Source of the DNA: Torymus aiolomorphi
Taxonomy: Eukaryota; Arthropoda; Insecta; Hymenoptera; Torymidae
Length of the DNA stretch: 64,000 nucleotides
Assembly: GCA_036365515.1 (NCBI GenBank)
Contig: CM070874.1
Location: 167,345,797-167,409,796, forward strand
Direction of reading: 5' to 3'
Position 1 is the first letter of the stretch; every line of letters starts with the position of its first letter. Shown in pieces: positions 45,805 through 59,720 of the stretch. The notes beneath the pieces are model-generated. The model was not told the origin of the DNA, searched no databases, and saw only the letters and a list, made by a program, of their open reading frames with translations. Both the position numbers and the translations under genes were made by a program.

Positions 45805-48060
45805 ACTAGTAGAGATGAGTATAGAGATAGCCAGCGCCCAGAGAACAAGTGAGGCAGACTTCTGCACGCGGCGCGCTGCTGCCTCTCGCGGCCGCGAAAT
45901 GGTACTGTACACACGTCAACTGAGAAAACGGCTCGGCGGCTCGGTGTACGTGTACTGAACGTGTATATCCTGTAGCGGTCCGGCGCGCCGCGTGCTTCTC
46001 GTCTCTGTTTACTTCTCCCGCAACAATCCGAGAACGGCCGAGCGACCTGACAATCGCCGCACGGTCGAACATTTTTATTATACACGCAAACTAACGGAAT
46101 TTTTAATTCAAAACTACCAAACCCAAATTCTAAATCATAACCCAAGCCCTAAGGGGGGAGATTAACATAAACGATTTTAGTGTTATGTATTGATATCGTA
46201 GCGGTAGCCGTGGCGGCTAAGGCGCGTAGCTATTTATGCCCTAATATTTTGGATCCCAATTCGATTCCCGTTTGCATTTTTGTTTTTGCTATAAAATATG
46301 CAAAATTTCTTTCATTATATATTATTTCACACACATTTTTTTTACCTCAATTTTTGTTTTCTAAAAGAATTGAAATTTTACTTGTAATTGAGATATTTCT
46401 GTTTCAAACAACATTGCAAGTAAAATTTTTGATTTTCAAAATTATTTCGTTAAATGTACTAATTTTATAAATACTATAATATTTTGGATAATATTTGTTT
46501 ACCCAGTTAAGAATATTTTGAGTAAATTAATTCACTGAAAATTAATTAATTAATTAATTAAATACGTGGTTTTATTTATTTTATATTCAATATAATCTAT
46601 GTCCAATTGATTTTTTATTGTCTATTTTAAGGATAAGGAGAAGGATCGACAATAATTATCATTGTGCACGCAAGTTCAATTTCCGAAATACATATTCCCA
46701 TTCACTTTCTTTAATCCCTAAAACAGATGTTATTTGTTATATAAGTGAATTGCTATTAATATCATTGATTAAATGACAATCAATAAATATCACAACAGTA
46801 AGAGTAGAACTACCAAGCATCTTACGTTGCAATACAATTTGAAAAACATCTTTAATCAAAGAATAATTAGAATACCGCTTACCTGCATATCCGAAAGCAC
46901 GGTTTGCCACACGAATATACGATTCGACGATGTATAATAAATGCGCTGGTGCTTTAATTATTTTATTGAACGCTCAAAGAAAGTAACATGAAAATCCCAA
47001 GTCAAAGTCGATATAAGATGATGTAATCGAGAGAAAGATGATGAGCCTAACTGATTTTACACTTCGAATTTTTATTATACACATTTATTACTCTAGTGGA
47101 GCAGGCTTGCAAATAATTCATTAAACTTTCAATTATAATTATTCAGTTTAATAAGAATTAGAATTTTAATCGTTAATTAAACCCACGTTTATTAAAATTT
47201 AGCATTTCAATCGTTAATTAAACCCTCGTTCAGTTAAGAATTAAAATTGCAATTGTCAGTTGAACGCGCGTTTAATTCAGAATTAAAATTTCAATTGTTA
47301 ATTAACATTCTTAAACATATTATAAACGGAAATCGCGCCGCAGAAGGCGGAGGTGTTTAACAAAAGCTCGAGTATACTCTACGCGGCACGATCCTGCTTT
47401 TGCAGCGAATGCGGATTCGTGCCGTCGAGACTATATCTTACTTTTCTTTAATTTCCCGGCTCCTGCGACACGTTTTTTATTTATAATATATTACAGAATA
47501 GTATTTAAGAGCACTAGAAAATATTCTTGAGGCTTTCTGCTAGAAAATCGACCCTTGGAACGTGAATTTCGGTCTACGTGGGACGATCCTGCTTTTGGAG
47601 CGAATACGCGATCTTGCCGCGTAGACCCAAATTCACGTTTCCAGACCCGATTTTCTAGCAGGAAGCTTCAAGTATCTTTTCTAGAGTTTTTAAATACTAG
47701 TCTGTAATATAATATAAACGAAGAAGCCGCCACAGAAATCGGGAGAATTTATGAAAACTCGGGTATAGTCTACACGGCAGGTACGCGCATCTATTGCAAA
47801 AGCAGGGTCATTTCCAGGAGGATTTCCTAAATTTCCCCGCCTTCGGCGACGCATTTTTCGTTTATAACATGTTCAAGAATGCTATTTTACCCATGTAATT
47901 AACGATTGAAATATTAATTCTTAATTAAGTTTAATTAACGATTAAAATTCGAATTCTTAATTGATGATGGTATAATTAGTATTTTCATAACCCTGTAGTG
48001 GAGTTGAAATTTTAATAATTTCAAAAATCATATTTTACTTGCTTTCCCGTTCTTTAATTT
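45805..48060 (+). repeat. Left arm of the 11.7-kb foldback
   Basis: Contains a GC-rich end (45830-46060), a tRNA-like 75-bp block, (TTAA)n near 46533, a possible coding fragment (46730-47000, minus strand) and nested palindromes (47300-47880). About 88 bp at 46909-46990 are absent from the partner arm. Confidence 0.8.
46198..46275 (+). other. tRNA-like A-box/B-box block, left arm copy
   Basis: TAGCCGTGGCGGCTAAGGCG resembles the A box and D arm of class II tRNAs (TGGCCGAGTGGTTAAGGCG). TTCGATTCCCG 40 nt further resembles a B box. The expected T-stem partner is not present, so this is at most a degenerate tRNA-derived sequence. Confidence 0.3.
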
Positions 48061-48181
48061 TGCTTCCTCCTAGAGGAAGCTTTGTGATAGTAAATTTTTG
48101 AGATGTTGTAAAAACATGTTATAATTGTGTTCCGAGGTGTTAGGAATCAAAATACATGGTTTTTGAAAAATGTCTGTATGG

Positions 48182-48184
48182 ATG

Positions 48185-48198
<14 letters not shown>
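48182..48198. repeat. (TG)n at the 3' junction of the R1-clade LINE
   Basis: About eight TG units immediately next to the LINE's poly-A tail (T run 48199-48223 on the plus strand). Confidence 0.9.
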
Positions 48199-48215
<17 letters not shown>

Positions 48216-48418
48216 TTTTTTTTGAGGAGGAGGAGGAGGTTAGGAAAAATGCATTTACGCATACGAGATGTTATGTAGGACTCGACCATTTCTGGCAATA
48301 CCTACTAAAACCCCCTGCTGTTGTTGTATAGCAGGGCCTCCCCCCGACTGTAAATCCCACCGCGGAAACCGTCGTTAGGCATTACTTCGCGGAGGGCAGT
48401 CGCAGCCTCTACGGCCCT

Positions 48419-51400
48419 CTACCCCGCCTGGTCCTCTGTGAGACGGTTTTCTCTTCTTTCTTCTTCTCGCCTTATGGAGTTCAATCTGTCCACCACCTCG
48501 GTGACGAGACCAATCACAGCATCCCATCCTCTCTGTGATGAGAGTAAGCATCTCCCGATGCCCTCGGGAGTTAGGGGGCCTTCCCATAAGGCCTGAAACC
48601 TTTCTCTCTCTTCCCGAAACCTGGGGCATACGAACAAAGCGTGTCCAACGTCCTCATCACTTTCAGGACATGTTGGGCACTCCGCGCTTTCGTACACTCC
48701 AATTCTCTTCAGGTAGCTACGAAAGCAGCCATGTCCAGTTAGTACCTGGGTGAGATGAAAGGTCACGAGTCCGTGTCTCCTCTCCGTCCACTCCACGACA
48801 CATGGAATAATGCGATGGGTCCACCGACCTTTATCTGCTATATCCCATCGGCGCTGCCACTCTTCCACAGTCTTCCTGGACCATCGGTTTTGACGTGGTC
48901 CCTGATCAAGTTCGCCCTCCTCTCTTATGACTCCTTCACGATACACCTCAGCTCTCTCACATGCCATTAGGTCCAAGGGTGGCAGTCCGGTGACTACCGA
49001 GAGAGCGATGTCTGACACGGTACGGTAGGCGCAGGCCACTCTCAGCACGATGGTCCTGCAGGCCCTTCGGCAAGCTGCACCATAGCTTGGGTTACTACGT
49101 ATAGCATTAGCCCAGATGGGGGCTCCGTATAGAATCACGGAATAAACCACCGATGAAAGACGCAACCGTCGTGGCTGCTTCGGCCTTCCTATGTTTGGCA
49201 TGATGCTTGCGAGTGCTCGAGCCACTTTTGATGCCTTTAATCCTGCGTTCCTAAGGTGGTCTTTGAACGACATCCGCGCATCTATTGTAACTCCTAGGTA
49301 CTTCATGGTGTCCCCTGTCTTGATCTTCTCGTCGTTGACCGTGAAAGTGGCGTAGACTCTCTTTTTTGTTCTGGCAATGAGCACTACCTCGGTCTTTTCG
49401 GCAGCAAGACTGAGTCCATGGTCGCTCAGCCAATCTCCTACTACCTCGATTGCCGTATCTCCGAGGTATTGCACATCTTCGATGGTTTTCCCAACGATAA
49501 TGAGAGCAATATCATCTGCGTAAGCTACTATCGACACCCCATGTGGGAGCAGTTGCCTAAGCAATCCGTGGTACATGATGTTCCAGATTGGGGATCCTAG
49601 TACAGAGCCCTGTGGCACGCCTCCTGTGATCTTATAAGAATCCATACCGTCGTCAGTATCATAGAGAAGCGTGCGGTCAGTTAGGTAACTCGAGATTACT
49701 CTTCGAAGGTACAGTGGCACGCTTAGGTCTTCCAATGCGAGCATGTTTTTATCCCACCTGGCCGTGTTTAACGCGTTCCGTACATCTAAACCAATTATAG
49801 CACACATGCGTTTTGTGCACCGGCTACCACTAACGGCGTTCTCAGCTACTGACACCACCCTATTGATAGCATCGATCGTTGATCGACCCTTTCTAAAGCC
49901 GAATTGGTTATCAGACAACCCGCCGATCTTTTGTATAGCTGCCTCCAGTCTGACGGATATGATACGTTCAAACAATTTTCCGACTATATCCAACATGCAG
50001 AGTGGTCGATACGCGGATGGTTCATCCGGGCGTTTATTTCCCTTAGGAAGGAGTACCAACCTCTGTATCTTCCACTGTGTCGGGAATATTCCTTCACTTA
50101 GGCATGCATTGAAAGTGTCCTTGAATATGCAAGGAACTTCTAGAGCTGCAGTCTTTATAGCTAAACCAGGAACGCCATCCAGTCCTGGGGCCTTTCTTAT
50201 GGCAATCTTTTTGGCCGCTATCTTCACTTCTGATTCGGTGACTGCTGTTGGCTCGGCTGTACCGATTCTTTCCGTTAGACCAGTACCATGTTGCCGTTCC
50301 TGGTGTTGTGGGAATAAATGTTGGACTACTCTATCAAGAAAGGTTGGACAGGAGGGAGCATTGGTGCCTCTGGAATTGATTTTATTTATGACCGTTTTGT
50401 ACGGCCGTCCCCACGGGTCACTGTCCACTTCCTCGCAAAAGTCCTGCCAACACTTTATTTTGGCTGTCTTGATGGCAATTTTCAGCTCTTTTCTCTTTTG
50501 CTCATATCTAGTTGTTAATTGATCATACAGCGGTCCACGGACTGCTCTTTGGTGCAGCCTCCTAGCACAAAGACACTCTTTACGTATTACCGCAATCTCC
50601 TTGTTCCACCAGTAGACTGGTAAGCGTCCCCGGTGGTTCGTCCTTGTGGATATCGAGGCATCGCATGCCGCTGTGATGGTCTCCGAGAGGCTTTGAGCCC
50701 TAACCTCAGCTGTTCCTTCGACAGATGCTCCTTCCAAAAAGCAGAGAAAAGCTTCCCTGTCGAAAGTAGCTGGTGCCCATTTCTCTCTCTTCGGCATCCA
50801 GGTCATATTCGCTCTTTTGCCTGTCGGGTGGAGCTGGTATGTGAGAGCTCGGTGATCGCTGCCAGTGTACCGATCACTGACTTGCCAGTATGAGCCTTCC
50901 TGACTTAATCTGGGGTCGACAAAGGTCAGATCTACTATGGAAGACTTTCGTCCTTTAGTGTAGGTCGGCTTTGTCCCTATGTTAGCAATCTCTAGCTCTA
51001 GTATCGCGAAGGTCTCAAGCAGTGCGTGGCCGCGGTTGTTCGTTTTCTTGCTTCCCCACTCAATTGCCCAAGCGTTAAAGTCCCCCCCGATTATGACTGG
51101 CAGCGTGGAGGTTCTAACGCTAGTGACGATAGCATCTAGGGATCTTTCCAACTCTTCTATTGAGCCGCTGGGTGGTAGGTAGCAGCTGTATAATCTTATA
51201 CCGGATACTTCAACCCAGGTGAATTTGGGCTGAAGCACGTCCATTTTTTTTGGATATGTGGAGTTCTCCGCATACCCAGATGGCCGCCGTGCTGGCACGA
51301 TCCCTTACCCAGTTTGGTTCATTTTTGTCCCTTTACTGCTCACTGATGATTACTATGTCCGCCTTCTCCTCTCGGATCAATTGGGGCAGCAAGTCATGGG

Positions 51401-51441
51401 CTACTGCACAGTGGTTCATGTTGATTTGAAGCACTTTAGCC
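48419..51441 (-). pseudogene. R1-clade ORF2: APE endonuclease and reverse transcriptase
   Basis: ATG at 51441 starts MAKVLQINMNHCAVAHDLL and ends at ADIVIISEQ then TAA (about 51340). A one-base shift in a T8 run (51243-51250) then joins the frame that runs unbroken for 950 codons to 48419. Endonuclease motifs are IIGGDFNAWAIEWGS, SSIVDLTFVDP and YTGSDHRALTY. RT motifs are PGLDGVPGLAIK, LLPKGNKRPDEPSAYRPLC, FGFRKGRSTIDAI, GGVPQGSVLGSPIWNIMY and the catalytic VAYADDIALI. The C-terminus has a C-X2-C-X8-H-X4-C knuckle (CPTCPESDEDVGHALFVC). Length and order fit R1-clade ORF2. Two lesions near the start are the only obvious breaks, implying a recent insertion. Its start codon overlaps the ORF1 stop by a few bases. 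Confidence 0.93.
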
Positions 51442-52739
51442 ATCGTTGTTTGTTGTTACGACCTCCATCGTTACCTGCTCGTTGTTGGTCGGGCAGTTCA
51501 CTGCCTTGTGACCCTTGGTTTTACACTTGAAGCACAGGGACGACCTGTCAATTACACTCTTACAATTCCGTGCCAGGTGTCCGATTTCATGGCACTTGAA
51601 GCAACGCGTCACTGTTTCACGTAACCGGACCCGGCAATTGACCCATCCTATTCTGAGTTTTCTAGTTTCCAGCAGCTTTTCTGTCATTGCTACAGGTAGC
51701 ATAACGCTGGCTGCTTGAGTGCCACTGTAAGACGCCCGGAGTCTAACATCCCCAGCGGTCATCATTTCGGGGCCGATAATTGAAGTGATCGCCTGTGTTA
51801 CCTCTTCTGCTGTTGTTGTCTCGTCCAAATCTTTGATTTCGATTGTCTCCTTATGGGACAACGTTTGTACTACCGCTGACCCTGCAAGGGTAGACGAGAC
51901 CAATGTCTGCAGTTCATGCGACACGATGTTTGGTTTGTCTAGCTCCAAAAGCAACTCTCCTGCCTTGGTGCGCCTGATGCGCGTGACCCTTTTTTGCAGT
52001 GCCTTCAACTCAGGTGCCCCCATTGAGAGTTCCTAGGATGTCGGCGTAGGTGGTCTCACCGCACCTTCTTATTTTGAAGGCATCAGATCGAGCTGGCCTC
52101 CGCCTAACCGTGGTATGTGCCTGCACTACTTTCTCCTTGCCGTCAGTCTTGAGTCTCTCATATCTTCTGCGTGTTCCTTTACTTACGACGGTTGCCCAGT
52201 CGGTCTGTCCTATATGAGCTTCCGGTTTTTTTGCAGGTATCTGTGAGGAAGCACGTATCTTCGCCTTCTTTTCGTTTGGCTCTGGTGGCGGTGAGGGGCG
52301 GTTACGTTCGGTGTGTACTACCGACGCCTTCCCTTTCCGAAAGAGCGGTGATGTTTAGCTTGTTCCGTCCTTGGTAGGTCTGGTACCTTGTCCAGACTCA
52401 TGACTTTCGACTTTTGACGAATTCTTTTAAGGCTCTTTGGGTAGTCTTCGCCATTGACTTGAGCTCATTGTGAATGTTCTTTTTATCTAGAATAAACTCC
52501 ACCAGAGCCTCTACCTTTGTTTTTAGGGTTCGGAAGGCAGCTGCATCTGCGCTATCCTGGCTTACTTCGTCTTCTTCTTCCATCTTATTCCTGGTATAGT
52601 GTATGTGGCTCCCCCCAAAATCCGTGGAGCCTGCACCGACCACCGGGGCTTTCACCCGATCGGAATCGGTGGTGGGATTAACCCCTCCATTGAGGGCACC
52701 CACTTGGGGTAATGCGTATCTCTCATTCACTGCGTCCAT
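51436..52739 (-). pseudogene. R1-clade ORF1 (gag-like, two CCHC knuckles)
   Basis: N-terminal part 52739-52398 (MDAVNERYALPQ..., ending LKEFVKSRKS). The middle part in another frame has QTDWATVVSKGTRRRYERLK and GETTYADILGTLNGG, text typical of R1-clade ORF1. The C-terminal part (52023-51436, 195 residues) begins ELKALQKRVTRIRRTKAGEL and carries two zinc knuckles, CFKCHEIGHLARNC and CFKCKTKGHKAVNC. Frame changes lie near 52385 and 52020. The product would bind the LINE RNA. It is immediately followed by, and overlaps, ORF2, so translation coupling is likely in active relatives. Confidence 0.88.
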
Positions 52740-52882
52740 GGTTGGTTTGTTATTTGGGGTGCCTTCCCTAGCCAGTTTTGGTCCACCCCGGGTATTTTAT
52801 TTCCCGGTGCCCTTCATATCTGACGAGCTTTCCCTATCCGCCACCTGGGGAGGCGCCTGATGCGAGACTAGCAACTCGACAC

Positions 52883-54044
<1,162 letters not shown>

Positions 54045-54778
54045 TTTTTTATTCTATTTAAAGATATCAAATAGCCAAGACTTCTGACTTTTGTGACAAC
54101 TTTTAGAATTACGTAAATATAAAACATTTCATGGGCTAAGTTTTATTAAATAGCGTTAATCATATAAGAGAAGGCAAACTCTCTAACATTCTTTTAAAAA
54201 ATCTCTTATATTTACATTTCGTATTTCTTAAAATGGTTGCAAACAATTTAGAAAGCCCCATTAATCTCTTAAATAAGAGTAATGCGAAAAATTACTTTTT
54301 GAACCTACATTTATCATTTTTAACGCGATATTCTAGTCGAAGAGGGACGGATTCATGTACACAAGAGAGGTAATTAGTCCAGCTTCATTGAAAGCTGTTT
54401 ATCTAATAATATCTTTTCATATCTATTCACTAACCAGATTTTGAACATAAAAAGATAATAGAGAATAATAATGCAACTAAGGGGTGGAAAACAAAAATTT
54501 TATCACGTCGAGCTAGTTTTTTCCACAATAGTCGATGGAGTCCAGCTTTCAATGAAGCTGGACTGCTTAAGAATATCGCCTTAAAAATGAAAAATGTAGC
54601 TTCAAAAAGTACGGAATTTTTCACATTGTCTTATTTCAGAAATTATTGTAATTTTCTAAATTGCTTGTCTATCTCTTATATGATTATTTACGTAATTCTA
54701 AAAGTTGTCGCCAAAGTCAGAAGTCTTGGCTATATGATATATTTAAATAGAATAAAAAATTAAAGAATGGGAAAGCGA
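54045..54778. repeat. Inner palindrome in the spacer of the 11.7-kb foldback
   Basis: AGCCAAGACTTCTGACTTT...TTTAGAATTACGTAAAT (54071-54120) is mirrored at 54690-54735, and CAGCTTCATTGAAAGCTG (54378) at 54535-54566. It has unequal loops and no coding content. Confidence 0.75.
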
Positions 54779-54826
54779 GTGAAATGATTAGGTCGCTGTA
54801 AAAGTATATATATAATTATATATTTT

Positions 54827-55043
54827 ATAGAAGAGTTGTTATTAATTAAAATATGGTTTTTGAAATTATTTAAATTTCAACTCCACTAGATTAATAAATG
54901 TCTATAACATAATAATTTTCTTTTTTATATTACAGACTATAATTAGTATATTTCGCAGAAATATGTTGTTTCGATTATTCGATAGAAGAGTTATTATGGA
55001 CTAAAATATGGTTTTTGAAATTATTAAAATTTCAACTCCACTA
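54827..55043. repeat. Direct duplication, offset 155 bp
   Basis: ATAGAAGAGTT...TTTCAACTCCACTA occurs at 54827-54889 and 54982-55043 in the right arm only; the left arm has a single copy. Confidence 0.75.
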
Positions 55044-56661
55044 CAGGGTTGCGAAAATATTAATTATACCATTATCAATTAAGAATTCGAATTTTAATCG
55101 TTAATTAAACCCTCACTTAATTAAGAATTAATATTTCATTTGTTAATTGCATGGTTAAAATAGCATTCTCGAACATGTTATAAACGAAAAACCTGTCGCC
55201 GAAGGCGGGGAAATTTAGGAAATCCGGAGTATAGTTTACAAAGCATGATCCTGCTTTTGCAATGGATACGCGTGTAGACTATACCCGAGTTTTCTTAAAT
55301 TCCCTCGATTTCTATGTCGGCTTCGTCGTTTATATTATATTACAGAATAGTATTTAAAAACTCTAGAAAATGTCCTGCTAGAAAATCGAGTCTGGAAACG
55401 TGAATTTGGGTCTACGCGGCACGATTGCGTATTCGCTCTAAAAGCAGGATCGTCCCACGTAGACCCAAATTCACGTTTAGAGGGTCGATTTTCTAGCAGA
55501 ATGACACAAGAATATTTTCTAGAGCTCTTAAATACTATTCTGTAATATATTATAAATAAGAAACGTGTCGCAGGAGTTGGGAAATTAAAGAAAAGTAAGA
55601 TATAGTCTCGACGGCACGAATCCGCATTCGCTGCAAAAGCAGGATCGTGCCGCGTAGAGTATACTCGAGCTTTTGTTAAACACCTCCGCCTTCTGCAGCG
55701 CGATTTCCGTTTATAATATGTTTAAGAATGTTAATTAACAATTGAAATTTTAATTCTGAATTAAACGCGCGTTCAACTGACAATTGCAATTTTAATTCTT
55801 AACTGAACGAGGGTTTAATTAACGATTGAAAAGCTAATTTTTAATTAATTGTAGCTTTAATTAACGATTAAAATTCTAATTCTTATTAAACTGAATAATT
55901 ATAATTGAAAATTTAATTAATTATTTGCAAGCCTGCTCCACTAGAGTAATAAATGTGTATAATAAAAATGCAAAGTGTAAAATCTTTTAGGCTCATCATC
56001 TTAACTCGTTTGAATTTTGACTTGGGATTTTCATGCTTTCGGATATACAGGTAAGTGTTATTCTAATTATTCTTTGATAAAAGATGTTTTTCAAATTGTA
56101 TTGCAACGTAAGATGCTTGGTAATTCTGCTCTTACTGTTGCGATATTTATTGATTACCATTTAATCAATGATATTAATAGCAATTCACTTATAGAACAAA
56201 TAACATATGTTTGAGGGGAACGTGAATAGGAATATATATTTCGGAAATTGAACTTGCGTGCACAACGATAATTATTATCGATCCTTCTCCTTATCCTTAA
56301 AAGAAGACGATAAAAGGTCAATTGGACATTAATTATTTTAAATATAAAATAATTATAACCATGTATTTAATTAATTAATTAATTAATTTTCAGTAAATTA
56401 ATTTACCCAAAATATTCTTAACTTGGTAAACAAATATTATCCAAAATATTTAGTACTTATAAAATTAGTGCATTTAATGAAAGAATTTTGAAAAACGAAA
56501 ATTTTTCTTGCAATGTTGTCTGGGACAAAAGTATGTCAATTTCAAGTAAAATTGCAATTCTGTTAGAAAACAAAAATTGTGGTAAAAAAAAAGTGTGGGA
56601 AATAATAATATAATGAAAGAAATTTTGCATATGTTATAGAAAAAAAAAAACAAAAAAAAAC

Positions 56662-56742
56662 AATGCGAACGGGAATGGAACTTGGATCCAGAAGATTAGG
56701 GCAAAAGTAGCTGCGCGCCTTAGCCGCCACGGCTACCGCTAC
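56662..56742 (-). other. tRNA-like A-box/B-box block, right arm copy
   Basis: Mirror of the block at 46198-46275. The A-box-like part is preserved; the B-box-like part reads GTTCCATTCCCG. The T stem again does not pair. Confidence 0.3.
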
Positions 56743-57001
56743 GTTATTAATACTTAACACTAACATCGTTTATGTTTATCTTCCCCCCTTCGAGCTTGAG
56801 TTATGATTTAGAATTTGGGTTTGGTAGTTTTGAGTTAAAAATTCCGTTAATTTGCGTATATAATAGAAATGTTCGACCGAGCGGCGATTGTCAGGCCGCT
56901 CGGCCGTTCTCGGATTGTTGCGGGAGAAGTAAACAGAGACGGCATGTGCGCGGCGCGCCGGGCCGCTCCAGCATACACGCGTTCAGTGCATGTGCACCGA
57001 A

Positions 57002-57278
57002 CATAGAGGTATTATAGATAGAGTAGGGAAGTCTGGCCTCTGGCCGACTCAGAGTTAGAAAGAGAGAGAAGATCGCGGGACATAGCTGTCTCTCTCTACT
57101 TATGCGTGCGCAGTACGCGCAGAAAGGGAGCGTCAGCGCCATCGCATGCACGTAAAGAGAGAGATAGCTACGTCCCGCGATCTTCTTTCTCTCTCTCTCT
57201 CTCTAACGTTCGGACATTTTCACTTACGGGCAGCTCTATCTCTCCTATCTCCCCTGCTCTATCTATAATACCTCTATG
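57002..57278. mobile_element. 277-bp MITE with 8-bp target duplication
   Basis: Terminal repeats CATAGAGGTATTATAGATAG and the perfect complement at the right end. GCACCGAA is duplicated at 56994-57001 and 57279-57286. The partner arm near 45940-45950 shows the empty site. Inside is a second palindrome with GAGAGA/CTCTCT and GATCGCGGGAC. The 8-bp duplication fits hAT- or P-type mobilisation. Confidence 0.88.
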
Positions 57279-57469
57279 GCACCGAACCGCCGAGCCGTCT
57301 TCTTCCACTTTCCCCGCTGCGTGCCGTACACATGTTTCAACAGCCACTCAGGTGGCGTGTGTACAGTACCATGTCGCGGCCGCGAGAGGCAGCAGCGCGC
57401 CGCGCGCAGAAGTCTACGTCACTTTCTTCCGGAGCGCTGGTAATATCTCTATTCATCTCTGTTACTAGT

Positions 57470-58914
57470 TTAACAGATGAACTTTACAATTAGCTCGGCT
57501 ACTGGTTTTCAGCAAATATCACGAGATTCTTAGCTTAGTTTTTTGGAGTTAATTTAACTACGTTTCGGGTTGAAAATAATGAGGTTGGGTTATTGAAGGT
57601 GCGGTTATAGGATTTGAAGTTTTATGGTTAAAGGTTATGTGGTTTATAACGGTGTATTTACGGTCGATGTACAGCGTCCTTGATGTTCCCTCCAGCAATT
57701 ATTATTTTTCAATTATGATATACTAAAGTATGCAAATATATATATAGAATCAATTTATAAGTGAGCACAGGGAAATGCAAAATGTCTGGGATATTGAAAT
57801 TATCACTCACGGCAGTTAACATGAACACCTTAATATTTATTATAGAAAAATTAGATAAGAGATGATCTGAAATGAATATTTCCTATTATAATATTAATTA
57901 TGTTGAGCGTCAGCTGGGGCGTTCCCCAGCATTCTAACTAATTACAATATATTACAATAAAACTAATCGCGACACGACAATGACTCGGCTGTTTCGATAC
58001 GAAGCGGCACGCAAATTCAAGCGCGAACTCGCGAATAAGGGTTTCGGTAAGGTTTCGGTACAGCTGCGACACGATATCCGGAAGAAGTTATAAGTAACAA
58101 TTTTCCCCGGCTCTAGGTGACGACTAGAGTTGGTGCACACAACGCGAGAGAGCCGCAAAGATGTAGTGGCCGCGGCCGATAAGGACTTACCAGCTCAGAG
58201 CTGGGACGAGTGGCGCAGGCGGAGACGAACTTCAGCGAGGATTGGGTTGCTGCTTCGATGCGGAGCGGCAGGTCGCGGCGTCGTTGAGTCGCTGCGGGGG
58301 CGTCGGTAGCAGCGTCGTCTGCGCCGCTGGCTGCGTCGGCTGCAGCGTCGCTGAGGATGAGGCCGCGAACGGCTGAGGTGCTCCGAACGCCGGGGCGACG
58401 ACAGCAGCGTGGCTCTGGCTCGGTGGTCTGTGTGTTAGCGAGTTTTCGGAGCGTCGGCTGTCTCGTTAGCGGCAGCATTTATGAGGCTCTCCGCAGACAC
58501 TGACGAACGAAAATACTAACTAGAGTATAGCGCGCACAAGGAAAGGTACTAGCGCGAGCTGCGGTCCATAATGGAGTGGCCGAGCCCAGCATGCCGACGA
58601 CCGAACGAGCCCTTAAGTCCCCGCGACAAAGCGCCACCACATGTTCTTCTTCGCGTACTACGCTCTTTCTATCTCTCTCGCTCTCTAATGAGAACTTGGG
58701 GCGACGGCCCGCACCCTGGTGTTAATGTGTGCGCCTGCGCCTGGTACCTCACCACAAGATTGTTTTCTCCGCGAAAGTTCGAAACCAGCAGCGAGGGAGA
58801 TGAAGCGGAAATTCTCCAGCCGTATCTTCAGAAGCTGGTTTCTCCACGTCTGAGAACGAACTTGGCAGGAAAACTGGAGAGATCAGGTTCACTTGGAGGC
58901 TGGCGCCTCCACAT

Positions 58915-58916
<2 letters not shown>
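57470..58916. other. Unassigned region, GC-rich from about 58100
   Basis: 57470-58100 is AT-rich with a GCTGGGG/CCCCAGC hairpin (57911-57930) and no gene. 58100-58916 is GC- and CpG-rich, with open frames on both strands (for example 58113-58478 minus and from 58571 plus) that show only low-complexity Ala/Arg/Pro text. It could be a CpG-rich promoter/exon or an LTR; nothing decides. Confidence 0.45.

Positions 58917-58992
<76 letters not shown>
58917..58992. repeat. (GA)n microsatellite
   Basis: About 75 bp of pure GA. It splits the plus-strand frame starting at 58571 with an Arg-Glu run. Confidence 0.97.
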
Positions 58993-59720
58993 AACTACGA
59001 GGGAGGCAGATATTGCACTTTCAGATATGCAGTGCTATCAGTATTTGCCGGGATGGCCGGAGCAGCGTCTTCTTCATCTGGATTGGGGTACGGATGTAGC
59101 ACTAGAAGCTCGCAATGCTCCTTTACAAGATGGCTGTCTTTGTTTCAGATGTAGTTTTATGTTACCTAATTGTAGGGCTCAAAAGTGAGCATTACAAACT
59201 CCCCCTCCCAAGACCGAAGCGCGCTCCCGCGTTTCGCGAAAGTTCCTAACACCCATATTACAATATTTACGGGGTTCGTGACTACCGTACTTACATACCT
59301 GTCAACGTCGATTAGTACAGAAACGCTTCCTATTCTAACGCTAGGCGCTCTAACAATCGCACAAGATTCGCTCGCATTCGCACTCCATTCGCACATAGTT
59401 TTTAGTTATAAATTATAAAATTTATATATAATTTTAATCCTAAAATTTAATTATAAACTAATATTAAATTCATTAAAATTTATTATTAAATATCTTATTT
59501 TTGTAAAAAATATATTTTAAATAAACTAAAATTTTTATGAAAAGAAAAATAATATATATAATTTATCTTTAGATTATGAATCTAATAACTTAACTTAGTC
59601 TATCTTTTATTAATTAATATAATATGTAACAATTATAATTATTCTTACCTCATCTGAAATTGTCTGTGCAACTCTTCGTCAACTCCCAATTAATGAATAA
59701 ATTGAATTAGATGATTTATA
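58993..59720. other. Unassigned stretch
   Basis: No recognisable gene. 59190-59400 is moderately GC-rich with short frames on both strands; 59400-59720 is very AT-rich. Confidence 0.5.

Larger units (their letters stand above)
54761..57469 (-). repeat. Right arm of the 11.7-kb foldback
   Basis: Mirror of 45805-48060. A 277-bp MITE (57002-57278) and the 155-bp duplication are extra here. A 65-codon frame at 56017-56214 is mirrored in part by the left arm, with a CAG/GTAAGT motif at 56050. Confidence 0.8.

Noticed and set aside
45795..46145. 116-residue frame mirrored at 56772-57017
   Set aside because: GC-rich arm sequence of the foldback with overlapping frames on one strand; no domain, and the right copy is cut by a MITE.
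46198..46275. Functional tRNA gene
   Set aside because: A- and B-box-like words are present, but the T stem and acceptor stem do not pair in either copy.
49743..50522. 259-residue plus-strand open frame
   Set aside because: It is the antisense shadow of the R1-clade RT frame on the minus strand.
58571..59188. 205-residue plus-strand frame
   Set aside because: Its length depends on a GA microsatellite giving Arg-Glu repeats; the two ends show no known domain and nothing links them.
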